NCBI GenBank assembly: GCA_900549485.1
Contig: UROG01000001.1
Span: 1 to 64,000 of the forward strand
Reading direction: 5' to 3'
Source of the DNA: an uncultured Eubacteriales bacterium
Lineage (GTDB): Bacteria; Bacillota; Clostridia; Oscillospirales; Oscillospiraceae
Length of the DNA: 64,000 nt
Shown: positions 42,201 to 49,763 of the stretch, one piece after another
Position numbering within the stretch: the first letter of the stretch is position 1
Layout: the number at the start of each line of letters is the position of its first letter
The notes under the pieces: generated by a model
Told to the model about the DNA's origin: nothing
The model's database searches: none
Seen by the model: only the letters and a program-made list of their open reading frames with translations
Translations under genes and position numbers: made by a program

Positions 42201-42821
42201 ATGACTGTTACCGCCGCCGCGCTCTGGCTCAACACCGTTTTTGCGGATTTTGACGCCGGGGTCACGCTTTTCATTCACCGTCTCCACGAGATAGGCGGGG
42301 GCTTTTTTACCCCGTTTTTCGAGTTTGTCTCGCTGCTTGGCAAGGGCGGAATTTTCCTTATTGTTCTGGGTCTTGTCCTCTTGCTGAGCAAGCGCACCCG
42401 CCGCTGCGGCACGGCTATACTTCTGGGAATAGCCATCGGCGCGCTTATAACAAATTGCTGTCTCAAGATACTTATTGCCCGTCCGCGTCCGTACAGTGAC
42501 GAGAACAGCCTTTTCTACCAGCTTTGGCTTCTCGTCGAACAGAATGTTGAAAGCGACAAGAGCTTCCCATCCGGTCATACCACCGCCGCAATGGCGGCGT
42601 CAACCGCCGTTTTCTTCTCATGCAATAAGCGCTACAGCTGGCTTGCGTTCCTGTTCGCTGCCGTGATGGGTATTGCCCGTATCTATCTTGTCGTACACTT
42701 CCCCAGCGATGTTGTCGGCGGATTTATAGTCGGCTTTATCGGCGGTGCGCTCGGCGCGCTTATTATGAACGCTCTGCCTGATAAGTGGTATTCGCTTGAT
42801 ATCATCAAAGAGAGGGAGTGA
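42201..42821 (+). CDS. PAP2-family phosphatase, membrane
   Basis: 206 residues from the ATG at 42201, with GGGAGG 7 nt upstream. Six hydrophobic segments. The three acid-phosphatase motifs are seen: KILIARPRP (KxxxxxxRP), SFPSGHTT (PSGH) and RIYLVVHFPSDVVGG (SRxxxxxHxxxD-like, with A-R at the start). Likely dephosphorylates undecaprenyl diphosphate or phosphatidic acid at the membrane. Its stop overlaps the GTG of the next gene. Confidence 0.92.
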   Translation: MTVTAAALWLNTVFADFDAGVTLFIHRLHEIGGGFFTPFFEFVSLLGKGGIFLIVLGLVLLLSKRTRRCGTAILLGIAIGALITNCCLKILIARPRPYSDENSLFYQLWLLVEQNVESDKSFPSGHTTAAMAASTAVFFSCNKRYSWLAFLFAAVMGIARIYLVVHFPSDVVGGFIVGFIGGALGALIMNALPDKWYSLDIIKERE

Positions 42822-43222
42822 GGACACTGTTTGGCTTTGGAAAGCCCAGATTCAAGGGCGTTGACAAGAAGTACATAAGCGATGCCGAACACATCGACGA
42901 TTTCAATTCCGGTGAGAAAATAGGCAGAGTAACGCTCGGAAAGCTGTGTCTTTATTACAGGGATCTCGGAAGGAAATACTATGTTCCGTATGAGTATATC
43001 GACAGGCGCTTTACCAGAATAAGCGAATGTCAGCCCGACGACAGCCCCGCTTATTACTATTACCGCCTTATCCTTGTTCATGGTGATAAGGAATTTGCAA
43101 ATCTGATTTTCAACGAGCAGAAGGATGTTGACCTTATTCACGAAAGACTTGCCGAAATACGTCCCGAAATCAAGTTCGGCTACATTCCCCCTGCCGACGG
43201 CAAGAGAAGGTATCTCTGCTGA
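42818..43222 (+). CDS. Hypothetical protein coupled to the PAP2 phosphatase
   Basis: 134 residues, GTG start overlapping the previous stop (GTGA), with GAGAGGGAG as ribosome site. Soluble, beta-rich pattern: VTLGKLCLYYRDLGRKYYVPY and YYYRLILVHGDKEFANLIF. This looks like a pleckstrin-homology-type fold seen in short membrane-linked proteins, but I cannot name the family. Coupling implies a joint role with the phosphatase. Confidence 0.7.
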   Translation: MRTLFGFGKPRFKGVDKKYISDAEHIDDFNSGEKIGRVTLGKLCLYYRDLGRKYYVPYEYIDRRFTRISECQPDDSPAYYYYRLILVHGDKEFANLIFNEQKDVDLIHERLAEIRPEIKFGYIPPADGKRRYLC

Positions 43223-43269
43223 AAAGCAAACTTGTTTTATGAAGCAAAAAGCTCCATATCAGTCATTAG

Positions 43270-43308
43270 GGCAGACATTCTCATTTCGACTGTCTGCCAT
43301 GGCTTTTT
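43270..43308 (+). terminator. Terminator of the PAP2 operon
   Basis: GGCAGACA (43270-43277) pairs with TGTCTGCC (43291-43298), followed by ATGGCTTTTTTA. Confidence 0.8.
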
Positions 43309-43342
43309 TATTGAGCATGTTCCAAAACTTCGGTTCTAAAAT

Positions 43343-43393
43343 AAATGTTGGGGTGACACATCCGGCGAGGATGTGTCACACCCAACATTTTTC
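43343..43393 (+). terminator. Second long hairpin terminator
   Basis: A near-perfect 20-bp stem with one bulge: AAATGTTGGG...TGACACATCC against GGATGTGTCA...CCCAACATTT, 5-nt loop, then TTTTTC. Tandem to the preceding terminator, it marks the edge of the AT-rich islet. Confidence 0.75.
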
Positions 43394-43414
43394 TTGAAAA
43401 AAGCAAAAAAGAAG

Positions 43415-43484
43415 TAGAGCATACAAAGAAAATCCTTTAGAATGAAGCTGCGAGACCACAACTAAAGGAGAGATGTATGCTCTA
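43415..43484. repeat. 70-bp imperfect inverted repeat at the islet's left edge
   Basis: TAGAGCATACA (43415-43425) pairs with TGTATGCTCTA (43474-43484), and inside it CCTTTAG (43434-43440) pairs with CTAAAGG (43462-43468). It lies just upstream of the truncated XRE gene and could be a small structured RNA, an operator or a mobile-element end. Confidence 0.65.
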
Positions 43485-43504
43485 TAATGTTAGGAGGCAG
43501 GCGT

Positions 43505-44005
43505 GTGGAAATTGGCAGCAAAATCAAAAAGTCAAGAATAGATGCGAAGCTCACACAGGAGCAAGCAGCGGAAGCTCTTGGTATCAGCAGGCAGACAATA
43601 TCAAATTGGGAGAGTGAGAAATCCTACCCTGATATTGTAAGTGTGCTTAAAATGAGCGATTTATATGGCGTCAGTCTCGACTACCTCTTGAAAGGAGATT
43701 CCCCTATGAAAAACTATCTGGATTATATCGAAGAAAGCACAAATGTAGTAAAAAGCAAGGTCAAGTTATCAAAGCTGATATTGATTTTATCCTATCTGGT
43801 GATATGGGCATTCAATATCATGGTGTCGTGGTTTTTTTCTGCGGAAAGTATTTCAGAAGCACAGGCAGGCGCATTCCAATGGCTCGTGCTTCCGGTAGCA
43901 ACGATTGTAATATCTCTTCCTTTTTTTTATAATTCAATTATCAGGTTCACGGTCTTTCCCTCTCACAAGCTGTGCTTTCTCCGCTCTTTTCCTGTCACGA
44001 TGTAG
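43505..44005 (+). CDS. XRE-family regulator with membrane segments, C-terminus truncated
   Basis: 166 residues from the GTG at 43505, chosen because AGGAGG lies 7 nt upstream. The N-terminal HTH_3 domain is clear: IKKSRIDAKLTQEQAAEALG and SRQTISNWESEKSYP, then SLDYLLKGD. After residue 85 come two hydrophobic segments (LILILSYLVIWAFNIMV and LVLPVATIVISLPFFY). The final stretch after about position 43945 reads through into the antisense of the convergent GGDEF gene (overlap 43963-44005), so the native C-terminus seems lost. HTH-plus-membrane proteins of this type sense envelope signals. Probably a relic or a fortuitously ended regulator. Confidence 0.75.
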   Translation: MEIGSKIKKSRIDAKLTQEQAAEALGISRQTISNWESEKSYPDIVSVLKMSDLYGVSLDYLLKGDSPMKNYLDYIEESTNVVKSKVKLSKLILILSYLVIWAFNIMVSWFFSAESISEAQAGAFQWLVLPVATIVISLPFFYNSIIRFTVFPSHKLCFLRSFPVTM

Positions 44006-45492
44006 TATTGCTTCTTGTTTTCATACATTTCCGCATCTGCGGCTTTCAGAAGCGACTCAAAATCCGTGTCCTTTGTGCCGCTTATCGCCGTACCGAGGGA
44101 CACGGTAGCATCCAGTTGGCTTTTTGCCGTTTCCAGTAGTTTCTGCAACGCCGGATGTGTGATGTTTGGCAGAACCGCAATGAACTCATCTCCGCCAAGC
44201 CGATACACATGACGCTTTCCGAACACAGATTTCAGCGTCTGTGCGGTCTGCACAATGAATTTATCACCGGCGTCATGTCCCTTTTGGTCATTTATTTCCT
44301 TTAGGCCATTTAGGTCGCACATGACAACCGCCAGGGGAAAGTACTTCTCCAGCTTTTCTGTGTACGCCCAATCCAGTGCTTTTCTGTTTTTACAATCTGT
44401 GAGCTGGTCATATAATGCACTGTGCTCCAGTGCATCTGCATTATCGCGCAGTCTTATCATAAAAGAGATCATAAACTCGATCATATCTATCTCATTCGAG
44501 ACCTCATGCAGTTTCTCTTCGGGAGGATTGTCCACACCGTAGAATCCGACCATCTTGCCGTTGATTTTGATTGGCCCTGTCACAAGGGTATTGACACCCT
44601 GAGGTTTCAGGCGTTCATAGATGGCTTCGCTTGTTTTTTTGCATTCTTCATTGTCATGGATGACGACATTGTTGGATTCTTGATATTGTGCAAACCATGT
44701 TTCAATGATGCCTTCATACGGCACATCCTGCAAGTTATCTTTTTCTTTGGGTACGCCCGCTTTGCACCACTCGTAGGTGTTGTCAAACGTTCCGCGGTCA
44801 TTCTGTTCAAAGATGTACGCTCGATCGGCGGTCACACGCTGTCCGATATACTTCACCAGTTGATTCAGTACTTTGTCCGGACTTTCTTCTGAAGCGGCAT
44901 ACCGAACCATGTCCGTGAGGAATCTCTCGTAATTCAGGATTTGTTCCTGCGATTCGCGCTTGCTGACTTCCAACGTTTTCATTTCCTTATGGTACAGGAT
45001 TCTCTGAAGCTTGCTTCGCATTATCGTGGCAGTCAGAAACATACTCAGCACCCCGTACAGAATAACATCCGCTAGGTTTTGGGATAGAATTGGGTTGTGC
45101 TGCGTAAAGAAAGCAAGTCCGATATAGAGCAGCATACTGCTCAGAAGCAGCCCGTTCATGACCGCCGCTCTGGCGGTAAACAGCAGCGGCGCTGCCATCA
45201 TGAACACAATGTAGTTGACAGCGAGCTCCTCCGGTGTAATCAGCGTTCCCGTAATAATGCCGAACAGCAGCAGCGCGGCAAAAAAGCTGTATACAACCAG
45301 TTTTTCCCCCAAGAAGCTTCTAAGTTGACAACGAGAAATGCAAAAATAGACCAAAGAAAGGAACGTATAGACCAGATACACCCATTTAAATTTTCCGATA
45401 TTCAGAGAAAATACACTCACCAGCGTTATGACTCCAAAGGCAACAAGCGCCACAAAGAATACAGCCGCATGGCTTTCCAGTTTTCTTCCCAT
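43963..45492 (-). CDS. Membrane GAF-GGDEF diguanylate cyclase
   Basis: 509 residues. The N-terminal 160 residues hold about six membrane helices. A coiled linker (KEMKTLEVSKRESQEQILNY) leads to a GAF-like domain (residues 200-335, with ADRAYIFEQ and INGKMVGFYGVDNPP). The C-terminal GGDEF domain has DQLTDCKNRKALD and an intact active site RLGGDEFIAV, with VSLGTAIS following. It should make cyclic di-GMP from GTP in response to a membrane or GAF-sensed signal. No inhibitory RxxD is obvious before GGDEF. The ribosome site is weak (AGGATGT). The base composition is lower in GC than the flanking genes, suggesting horizontal acquisition. Confidence 0.88.
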   Translation of the reverse strand: MGRKLESHAAVFFVALVAFGVITLVSVFSLNIGKFKWVYLVYTFLSLVYFCISRCQLRSFLGEKLVVYSFFAALLLFGIITGTLITPEELAVNYIVFMMAAPLLFTARAAVMNGLLLSSMLLYIGLAFFTQHNPILSQNLADVILYGVLSMFLTATIMRSKLQRILYHKEMKTLEVSKRESQEQILNYERFLTDMVRYAASEESPDKVLNQLVKYIGQRVTADRAYIFEQNDRGTFDNTYEWCKAGVPKEKDNLQDVPYEGIIETWFAQYQESNNVVIHDNEECKKTSEAIYERLKPQGVNTLVTGPIKINGKMVGFYGVDNPPEEKLHEVSNEIDMIEFMISFMIRLRDNADALEHSALYDQLTDCKNRKALDWAYTEKLEKYFPLAVVMCDLNGLKEINDQKGHDAGDKFIVQTAQTLKSVFGKRHVYRLGGDEFIAVLPNITHPALQKLLETAKSQLDATVSLGTAISGTKDTDFESLLKAADAEMYENKKQYYIVTGKERRKHSL

Positions 45493-45584
45493 ACATCCTG
45501 TTTTACTTTCTCATAATCACCACAACTAAACATAAACAACGAAACAATTTGATTCATATGTTTTTCTCTCCGAACTCTGTTCAA

Positions 45585-45767
45585 TTACCGCTTTGCCCGT
45601 CTCATAAGGAGCACAGATTCAACGGTACTTTCATTGTCCCAATCTAGTTCATATAATTCCGGTGGAATACTCGCCTTTATGATACTCCACGGACAGACTT
45701 TTTTCTACCCTTCCGTGTCCACTTTTATTATAGCATCACTTATTTCTTTTTCAACTGATAAAAATCT
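45585..45767 (-). pseudogene. Decayed protein-coding remnant
   Basis: On the minus strand a frame open from 45767 to a TAA at 45585 is broken by one in-frame TAG at 45705. The C-terminal part reads IPPELYELDWDNESTVESVL, ending MRRAKR; the part before the TAG reads VEKEISDAIIKVDTEG. The composition is protein-like, but there is no start codon or site. An adjacent frame gives SVEYHKGEYSTGII, hinting at a frameshift too. I do not recognise the family. The rest of 45493-45900 shows no gene. Confidence 0.45.
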
Positions 45768-45825
45768 TCAAGTCTCATTTTTTAACCCCCTGAGCGAAAA
45801 AATTTCAAAAATTTTTTGGAGCACG

Positions 45826-45861
45826 AAAAAAGCCGCTGATTCATATCGAAACCAGCGGCTT
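45826..45861 (-). terminator. Second terminator hairpin downstream of ppdK
   Basis: AGCCGCTG (45831-45838) pairs with CAGCGGCT (45853-45860). An A-run at 45826-45831 gives a U-tract on the minus strand. Confidence 0.65.
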
Positions 45862-45891
45862 GATTTGCGGTGTATTCATCTGAAAATGGGC

Positions 45892-45933
45892 AAAAAAATA
45901 ACGGTCACACAATCCAAACGGACTGTGTGACCG
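45892..45933 (-). terminator. Terminator of ppdK
   Basis: ACGGTCACACA (45901-45911) pairs with TGTGTGACCGT (45923-45933). AAAAAAA at 45892-45898 gives the U-tract on the minus strand. Confidence 0.85.
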
Positions 45934-45975
45934 TGTTATATCAGTTGTTTTGCTTACGCCGTTTGCGCCGGCTCT

Positions 45976-48615
45976 TTAGTGCTGCTCCTTAATAGCAGCC
46001 TGTGCGGCAGCGAGGCGTGCGATGGGAACGCGGAAGGGGCTGCATGATACGTAGTCAAGCCCGACCTTATTGCAGAACTCAACAGAGGAAGGATCGCCGC
46101 CATGCTCGCCGCAGATTCCGAGGTGGATGTCGGGGCGGGTCTCACGACCAAGCTTGCATGCAAGTGCAATAAGCTTGCCTACGCCGTTCTGGTCAAGACG
46201 TGCAAACGGATCGTTCTCATAAATCTTCTTATCATAGTAAGCGCCGAGGAACTTGCCGGCATCGTCACGGCTGAAGCCGAACGTCATCTGGGTAAGGTCG
46301 TTGGTGCCGAAGGAGAAGAACTGCGCTTCCTTTGCAATCTCGTCAGCGGTCAGAGCTGCTCTAGGGATCTCGATCATAGTACCGACAAGGTACTTCATAT
46401 CGGAACCGGCAGCGGCAATGATATCATCAGCAGTCTTGCAGACGACATCCTTGACATACTTGAGTTCCTTGACCTCGCCTACCAGCGGGATCATGATTTC
46501 GGGAACCAGCTTCCAATCGGGGTGGCGCGCCTGAACCGCAAGAGCGGCCTTGATAACGGCACGGGTCTGCATCTGAGCGATCTCAGGATAGGTGACAGCC
46601 AGACGGCAGCCGCGGTGACCCATCATGGGGTTGAACTCATGGAGAGAGGATATGAGATTCTTTATCTGCTCAACGCTCTTGCCCTGTGCCTTTGCAAGCT
46701 CGGCAATATCCGCTTCCTCAGTGGGTACGAATTCATGGAGAGGGGGATCAAGGAAACGAATGGTTACGGGATAGCCGCCCATTGCCTCATAGATGCCCTC
46801 AAAGTCAGCCTGCTGCATAGGCTCAAGCTTTGCAAGAGCCGCAACGCGCTCTTCAAGAGTATCGGAGCAGATCATTTCGCGGAAAGCGGCGATACGGTCG
46901 CTGTTGAAGAACATATGCTCGGTACGTGTAAGACCGATGCCCTGTGCGCCAAGCTCACGTGCCTTGCGCGCATCTGCGGGAGTATCCGCATTTGTACGGA
47001 CCTGGAGACGGCGGTACTTGTCTGCCCAGCCCATGATACGGCCGAACTCACCCGCGATGACTGCGTCAACAGTGGGGATTATGCCGTCGTAGATATTACC
47101 GGTGGAACCGTCGATAGAAATATAATCGCCCTCGTGGAAGGTTTTGCCAGCCAGTTCGAACTTCTTATTCTCTTCATCCATCTTGATCTCGCCGCAGCCG
47201 GAGACACAGCACTTGCCCATGCCGCGCGCAACAACCGCCGCATGGCTGGTCATACCGCCGCGAACGGTGAGTATACCCTGGGCTGCCTTCATGCCCTCAA
47301 TATCCTCGGGGCTTGTCTCAAGACGGACAAGAACGACCTTCTCATTCTTTGCTGCCCATGCCTTTGCGTCTTCCGCAGTGAAGACGACCTTGCCGCAGGC
47401 AGCGCCGGGGGAGGCGCCGAGACCCTTGCCCATAGGAGTTGCCGCCTTGAGAGCTTTTGCGTCAAACTGAGGATGCAGAAGAGTATCAAGGTTTCTGGGG
47501 TCGATCATCATGACCGCCTGCTTTTCATCGATCATGCCCTCGTCAACGAGGTCGCATGCGATCTTGAGAGCAGCCTGTGCGGTACGCTTGCCGCTGCGGC
47601 ACTGAAGCATATAGAGCTTGCCGTTCTCGACGGTGAACTCCATATCCTGCATATCACGGTAATGATCCTCAAGAAGCGCGCAGACCTTAACAAAGTCGGC
47701 ATATGCCTCAGGGAACTTCTCTTCCATCTGGGAGATAGGCATAGGAGTGCGGACGCCTGCAACAACGTCTTCGCCCTGTGCATTTGTAAGGAACTCGCCC
47801 ATCAGCTTCTTCTCGCCGGTGGCGGGATCACGGGTGAACGCAACGCCTGTACCGGAATTTTCGTTCAGGTTGCCGAACACCATAGGCATAACGTTGACGG
47901 CAGTACCCCAGGAGTAGGGGATGTCGTTGTCGCGGCGGTAAACATTCGCTCTGGGGTTGTCCCAGGAACGGAAAACGGCCTCGATAGCTGCCTTGAGCTG
48001 TTCAACGGGGTCAGAGGGGAAATCCTGACCGATCTGTGACTTATATTCGGCCTTGAACTGCTCTGCAAGAGTCTTGAGATCGGAAGCGGTAAGATCGACA
48101 TCGTATTCAATGCCCTTCTCCGCTTTCATTTTATCAATAAGCTGCTCAAAGTACTTCTTACCGACTTCCATGACAACGTCGGAGAACATCTGGATGAAGC
48201 GGCGGTAGGAGTCGTAGACAAAGCGCTCAAACTTGGGGTCAGGATTGCCCTTGATCATTGCCGCGACAACTTCGTCATTAAGGCCGAGGTTGAGGATCGT
48301 ATCCATCATGCCGGGCATGGATGCACGTGCGCCGGAACGAACGGAGACGAGCAGAGGATTGTTCAGATCGCCGAACTTTTTGCCGTTGATCTTCTCTATC
48401 TTCTCAACGTACTGCATGATCTCATCCATGATCTCCGCGCTTATATGACGGCCGTCTTCATAGTACTGGGTGCATGCTTCGGTGGTAACGGTGAAGCCCT
48501 GGGGAACGGGCAGACCGATGTTGGTCATTTCGGCCAGGTTTGCGCCTTTGCCGCCGAGAAGCTCACGCATCTTTGCATTGCCTTCAGAAAACAGGTAGAC
48601 GTACTTTTTGCTCAT
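45976..48615 (-). CDS. ppdK: Pyruvate, phosphate dikinase
   Basis: 879 residues, full length. The N-terminal ATP-grasp domain begins KYVYLFSEGNAKMRELLGGKG-like and includes VRSGARASMPGMMDT. The central phosphohistidine domain carries the catalytic His in GGMTSHAAVVARGMGK. The C-terminal PEP-binding barrel has GTMIEIPRAALTAD and FGTNDLTQMTFGFSRDD, with the proton-donor Cys near GICGEHGGD. It interconverts PEP, AMP and PPi with pyruvate, ATP and Pi. In Clostridia it often replaces or complements pyruvate kinase. Single gene with its own promoter and terminators. Confidence 0.98.
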   Translation of the reverse strand: MSKKYVYLFSEGNAKMRELLGGKGANLAEMTNIGLPVPQGFTVTTEACTQYYEDGRHISAEIMDEIMQYVEKIEKINGKKFGDLNNPLLVSVRSGARASMPGMMDTILNLGLNDEVVAAMIKGNPDPKFERFVYDSYRRFIQMFSDVVMEVGKKYFEQLIDKMKAEKGIEYDVDLTASDLKTLAEQFKAEYKSQIGQDFPSDPVEQLKAAIEAVFRSWDNPRANVYRRDNDIPYSWGTAVNVMPMVFGNLNENSGTGVAFTRDPATGEKKLMGEFLTNAQGEDVVAGVRTPMPISQMEEKFPEAYADFVKVCALLEDHYRDMQDMEFTVENGKLYMLQCRSGKRTAQAALKIACDLVDEGMIDEKQAVMMIDPRNLDTLLHPQFDAKALKAATPMGKGLGASPGAACGKVVFTAEDAKAWAAKNEKVVLVRLETSPEDIEGMKAAQGILTVRGGMTSHAAVVARGMGKCCVSGCGEIKMDEENKKFELAGKTFHEGDYISIDGSTGNIYDGIIPTVDAVIAGEFGRIMGWADKYRRLQVRTNADTPADARKARELGAQGIGLTRTEHMFFNSDRIAAFREMICSDTLEERVAALAKLEPMQQADFEGIYEAMGGYPVTIRFLDPPLHEFVPTEEADIAELAKAQGKSVEQIKNLISSLHEFNPMMGHRGCRLAVTYPEIAQMQTRAVIKAALAVQARHPDWKLVPEIMIPLVGEVKELKYVKDVVCKTADDIIAAAGSDMKYLVGTMIEIPRAALTADEIAKEAQFFSFGTNDLTQMTFGFSRDDAGKFLGAYYDKKIYENDPFARLDQNGVGKLIALACKLGRETRPDIHLGICGEHGGDPSSVEFCNKVGLDYVSCSPFRVPIARLAAAQAAIKEQH

Positions 48616-48680
48616 TCTTAACTATCCTTTCAAATGGCGTATTTGAATTCTAACACTTTGACTTCTTTTGCCACAGATAA

Positions 48681-48709
48681 AAATAACACATTCGGGCACA
48701 TTCTGTCAA
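48681..48709 (-). promoter_or_regulatory. Likely promoter of ppdK
   Basis: On the minus strand TTGACA (48704-48709), 17 bp, TTATTT (48681-48686). The -35 is perfect, the -10 is weak. Confidence 0.55.
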
Positions 48710-48719
48710 TTATGCACAT

Positions 48720-49574
48720 TTAGAATTTTCTCTCCATTTCATCGGAAATTTGTGCAAACTGTGCAATACTGAGGGCTTCTCCCCTGATTCTTGCATTCAA
48801 TTCACAATTTTTTAACGAACTTTCAATGATCTGCTTGTCAAATCCAAGTCCCGAGGAGACGGCATTCACAAGGGTCTTCCTCCTCTGATTGAACGCTGCG
48901 CGCACAATTCTGAACATCAGCTCTTCATTATTGACATTCACTGGAGGCGCGCTCCTCTTTTTCATATGAATAACAGAAGATGTGACCTTAGGCTGCGGGA
49001 TAAAGCAGGAAGGCGGGACATTGAAAAGCATGGAGGCTTCCGTATACCACTGGCAGAAGACCGTAAACGCGCCGTAATCCGCCGTGTTCGGCGCGGCGCA
49101 TATTCTCTGCGCGACCTCCTTTTGTATCATTACCGTTACGCTGTCAAAAATTCCTGCTCTGAGTATTTCGGTCAGCAACGGCGTCGTCACATTATAAGGA
49201 AGATTTGCACATACCGCAGGACGCAGTGCGCCGAACTTTTCTTCCGCAAGCTTTTTAAGATCCATTTTCAGCGCATCGCCGAAAACGACCTCAACATTGC
49301 CGCAGTCGGAAAGCGTCTCTCGCAGGACGTCTTTGAGCGCCTTGTCAAGCTCTACCGCAACCACTTTTCCAGCTCTCTGCGACAGTTCTCTCGTAAGGCA
49401 GCCTATTCCGGGGCCTATTTCAAGCACCGCCGTTTCCCCGTCGATCCCGGCGCTGTCCGCGATCTGCTCCGGAACCCACGAAGCGGTCAGAAAATTCTGC
49501 CCCAGAGACTTTGAAAAGCGGAAGCCATGGCGGTCAAGAAGAAGACGGATATCGTTAATATCGGTAAGGTTCAT
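48720..49574 (-). CDS. rsmA: 16S rRNA dimethyladenosine transferase (RsmA/KsgA)
   Basis: 284 residues from the ATG at 49574 behind GAGGTGA. The SAM-binding motif is LEIGPGIGCLT, LGQNFL stands at the N-terminus, and the catalytic NLPYNVTTPLL is the N-x-x-Y/F motif of adenine N6-methyltransferases. It dimethylates A1518 and A1519 of 16S rRNA (E. coli numbering) late in 30S assembly. It is followed upstream by the small membrane protein gene with a 2-nt gap, so the two are co-transcribed. Confidence 0.96.
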   Translation of the reverse strand: MNLTDINDIRLLLDRHGFRFSKSLGQNFLTASWVPEQIADSAGIDGETAVLEIGPGIGCLTRELSQRAGKVVAVELDKALKDVLRETLSDCGNVEVVFGDALKMDLKKLAEEKFGALRPAVCANLPYNVTTPLLTEILRAGIFDSVTVMIQKEVAQRICAAPNTADYGAFTVFCQWYTEASMLFNVPPSCFIPQPKVTSSVIHMKKRSAPPVNVNNEELMFRIVRAAFNQRRKTLVNAVSSGLGFDKQIIESSLKNCELNARIRGEALSIAQFAQISDEMERKF

Positions 49575-49576
49575 AT

Positions 49577-49762
49577 TCACCTCAGCTTGAAATAGCGAAG
49601 CCACTGCCCCACCACGCACATTATTATAAGCACCAGCCCGCACCACTTGGCAAAACCGGCGGCAGTGCTTGCAAAGAGCAGAACATACAGCGCAAATACC
49701 GCGATCACCGTCCAGATGATCGCCGCAACAAGATAGTAGGTCGGACTTTTCCCGTTGTTCAT
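49577..49762 (-). CDS. Small two-helix membrane protein
   Basis: 61 residues with a good AGGAGAAAATAAG site. Two hydrophobic segments (YYLVAAIIWTVIAVFALYVL and CGLVLIIMCVVGQWL) with a short loop and a basic C-terminus RYFKLR. It lies between trmD and rsmA with gaps of 1-2 nt. No family recognised. Confidence 0.75.
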   Translation of the reverse strand: MNNGKSPTYYLVAAIIWTVIAVFALYVLLFASTAAGFAKWCGLVLIIMCVVGQWLRYFKLR

Positions 49763-49763
49763 C

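Noticed and set aside
43343..43393. Miniature transposable element (MITE)
   Set aside because: The long hairpin is followed by a U-tract in the right direction after an operon and shows no target-site duplication, so a terminator is the simpler reading.
46102..48039. Long open frame antisense to ppdK
   Set aside because: Pure shadow of a highly conserved gene in GC-biased codons.
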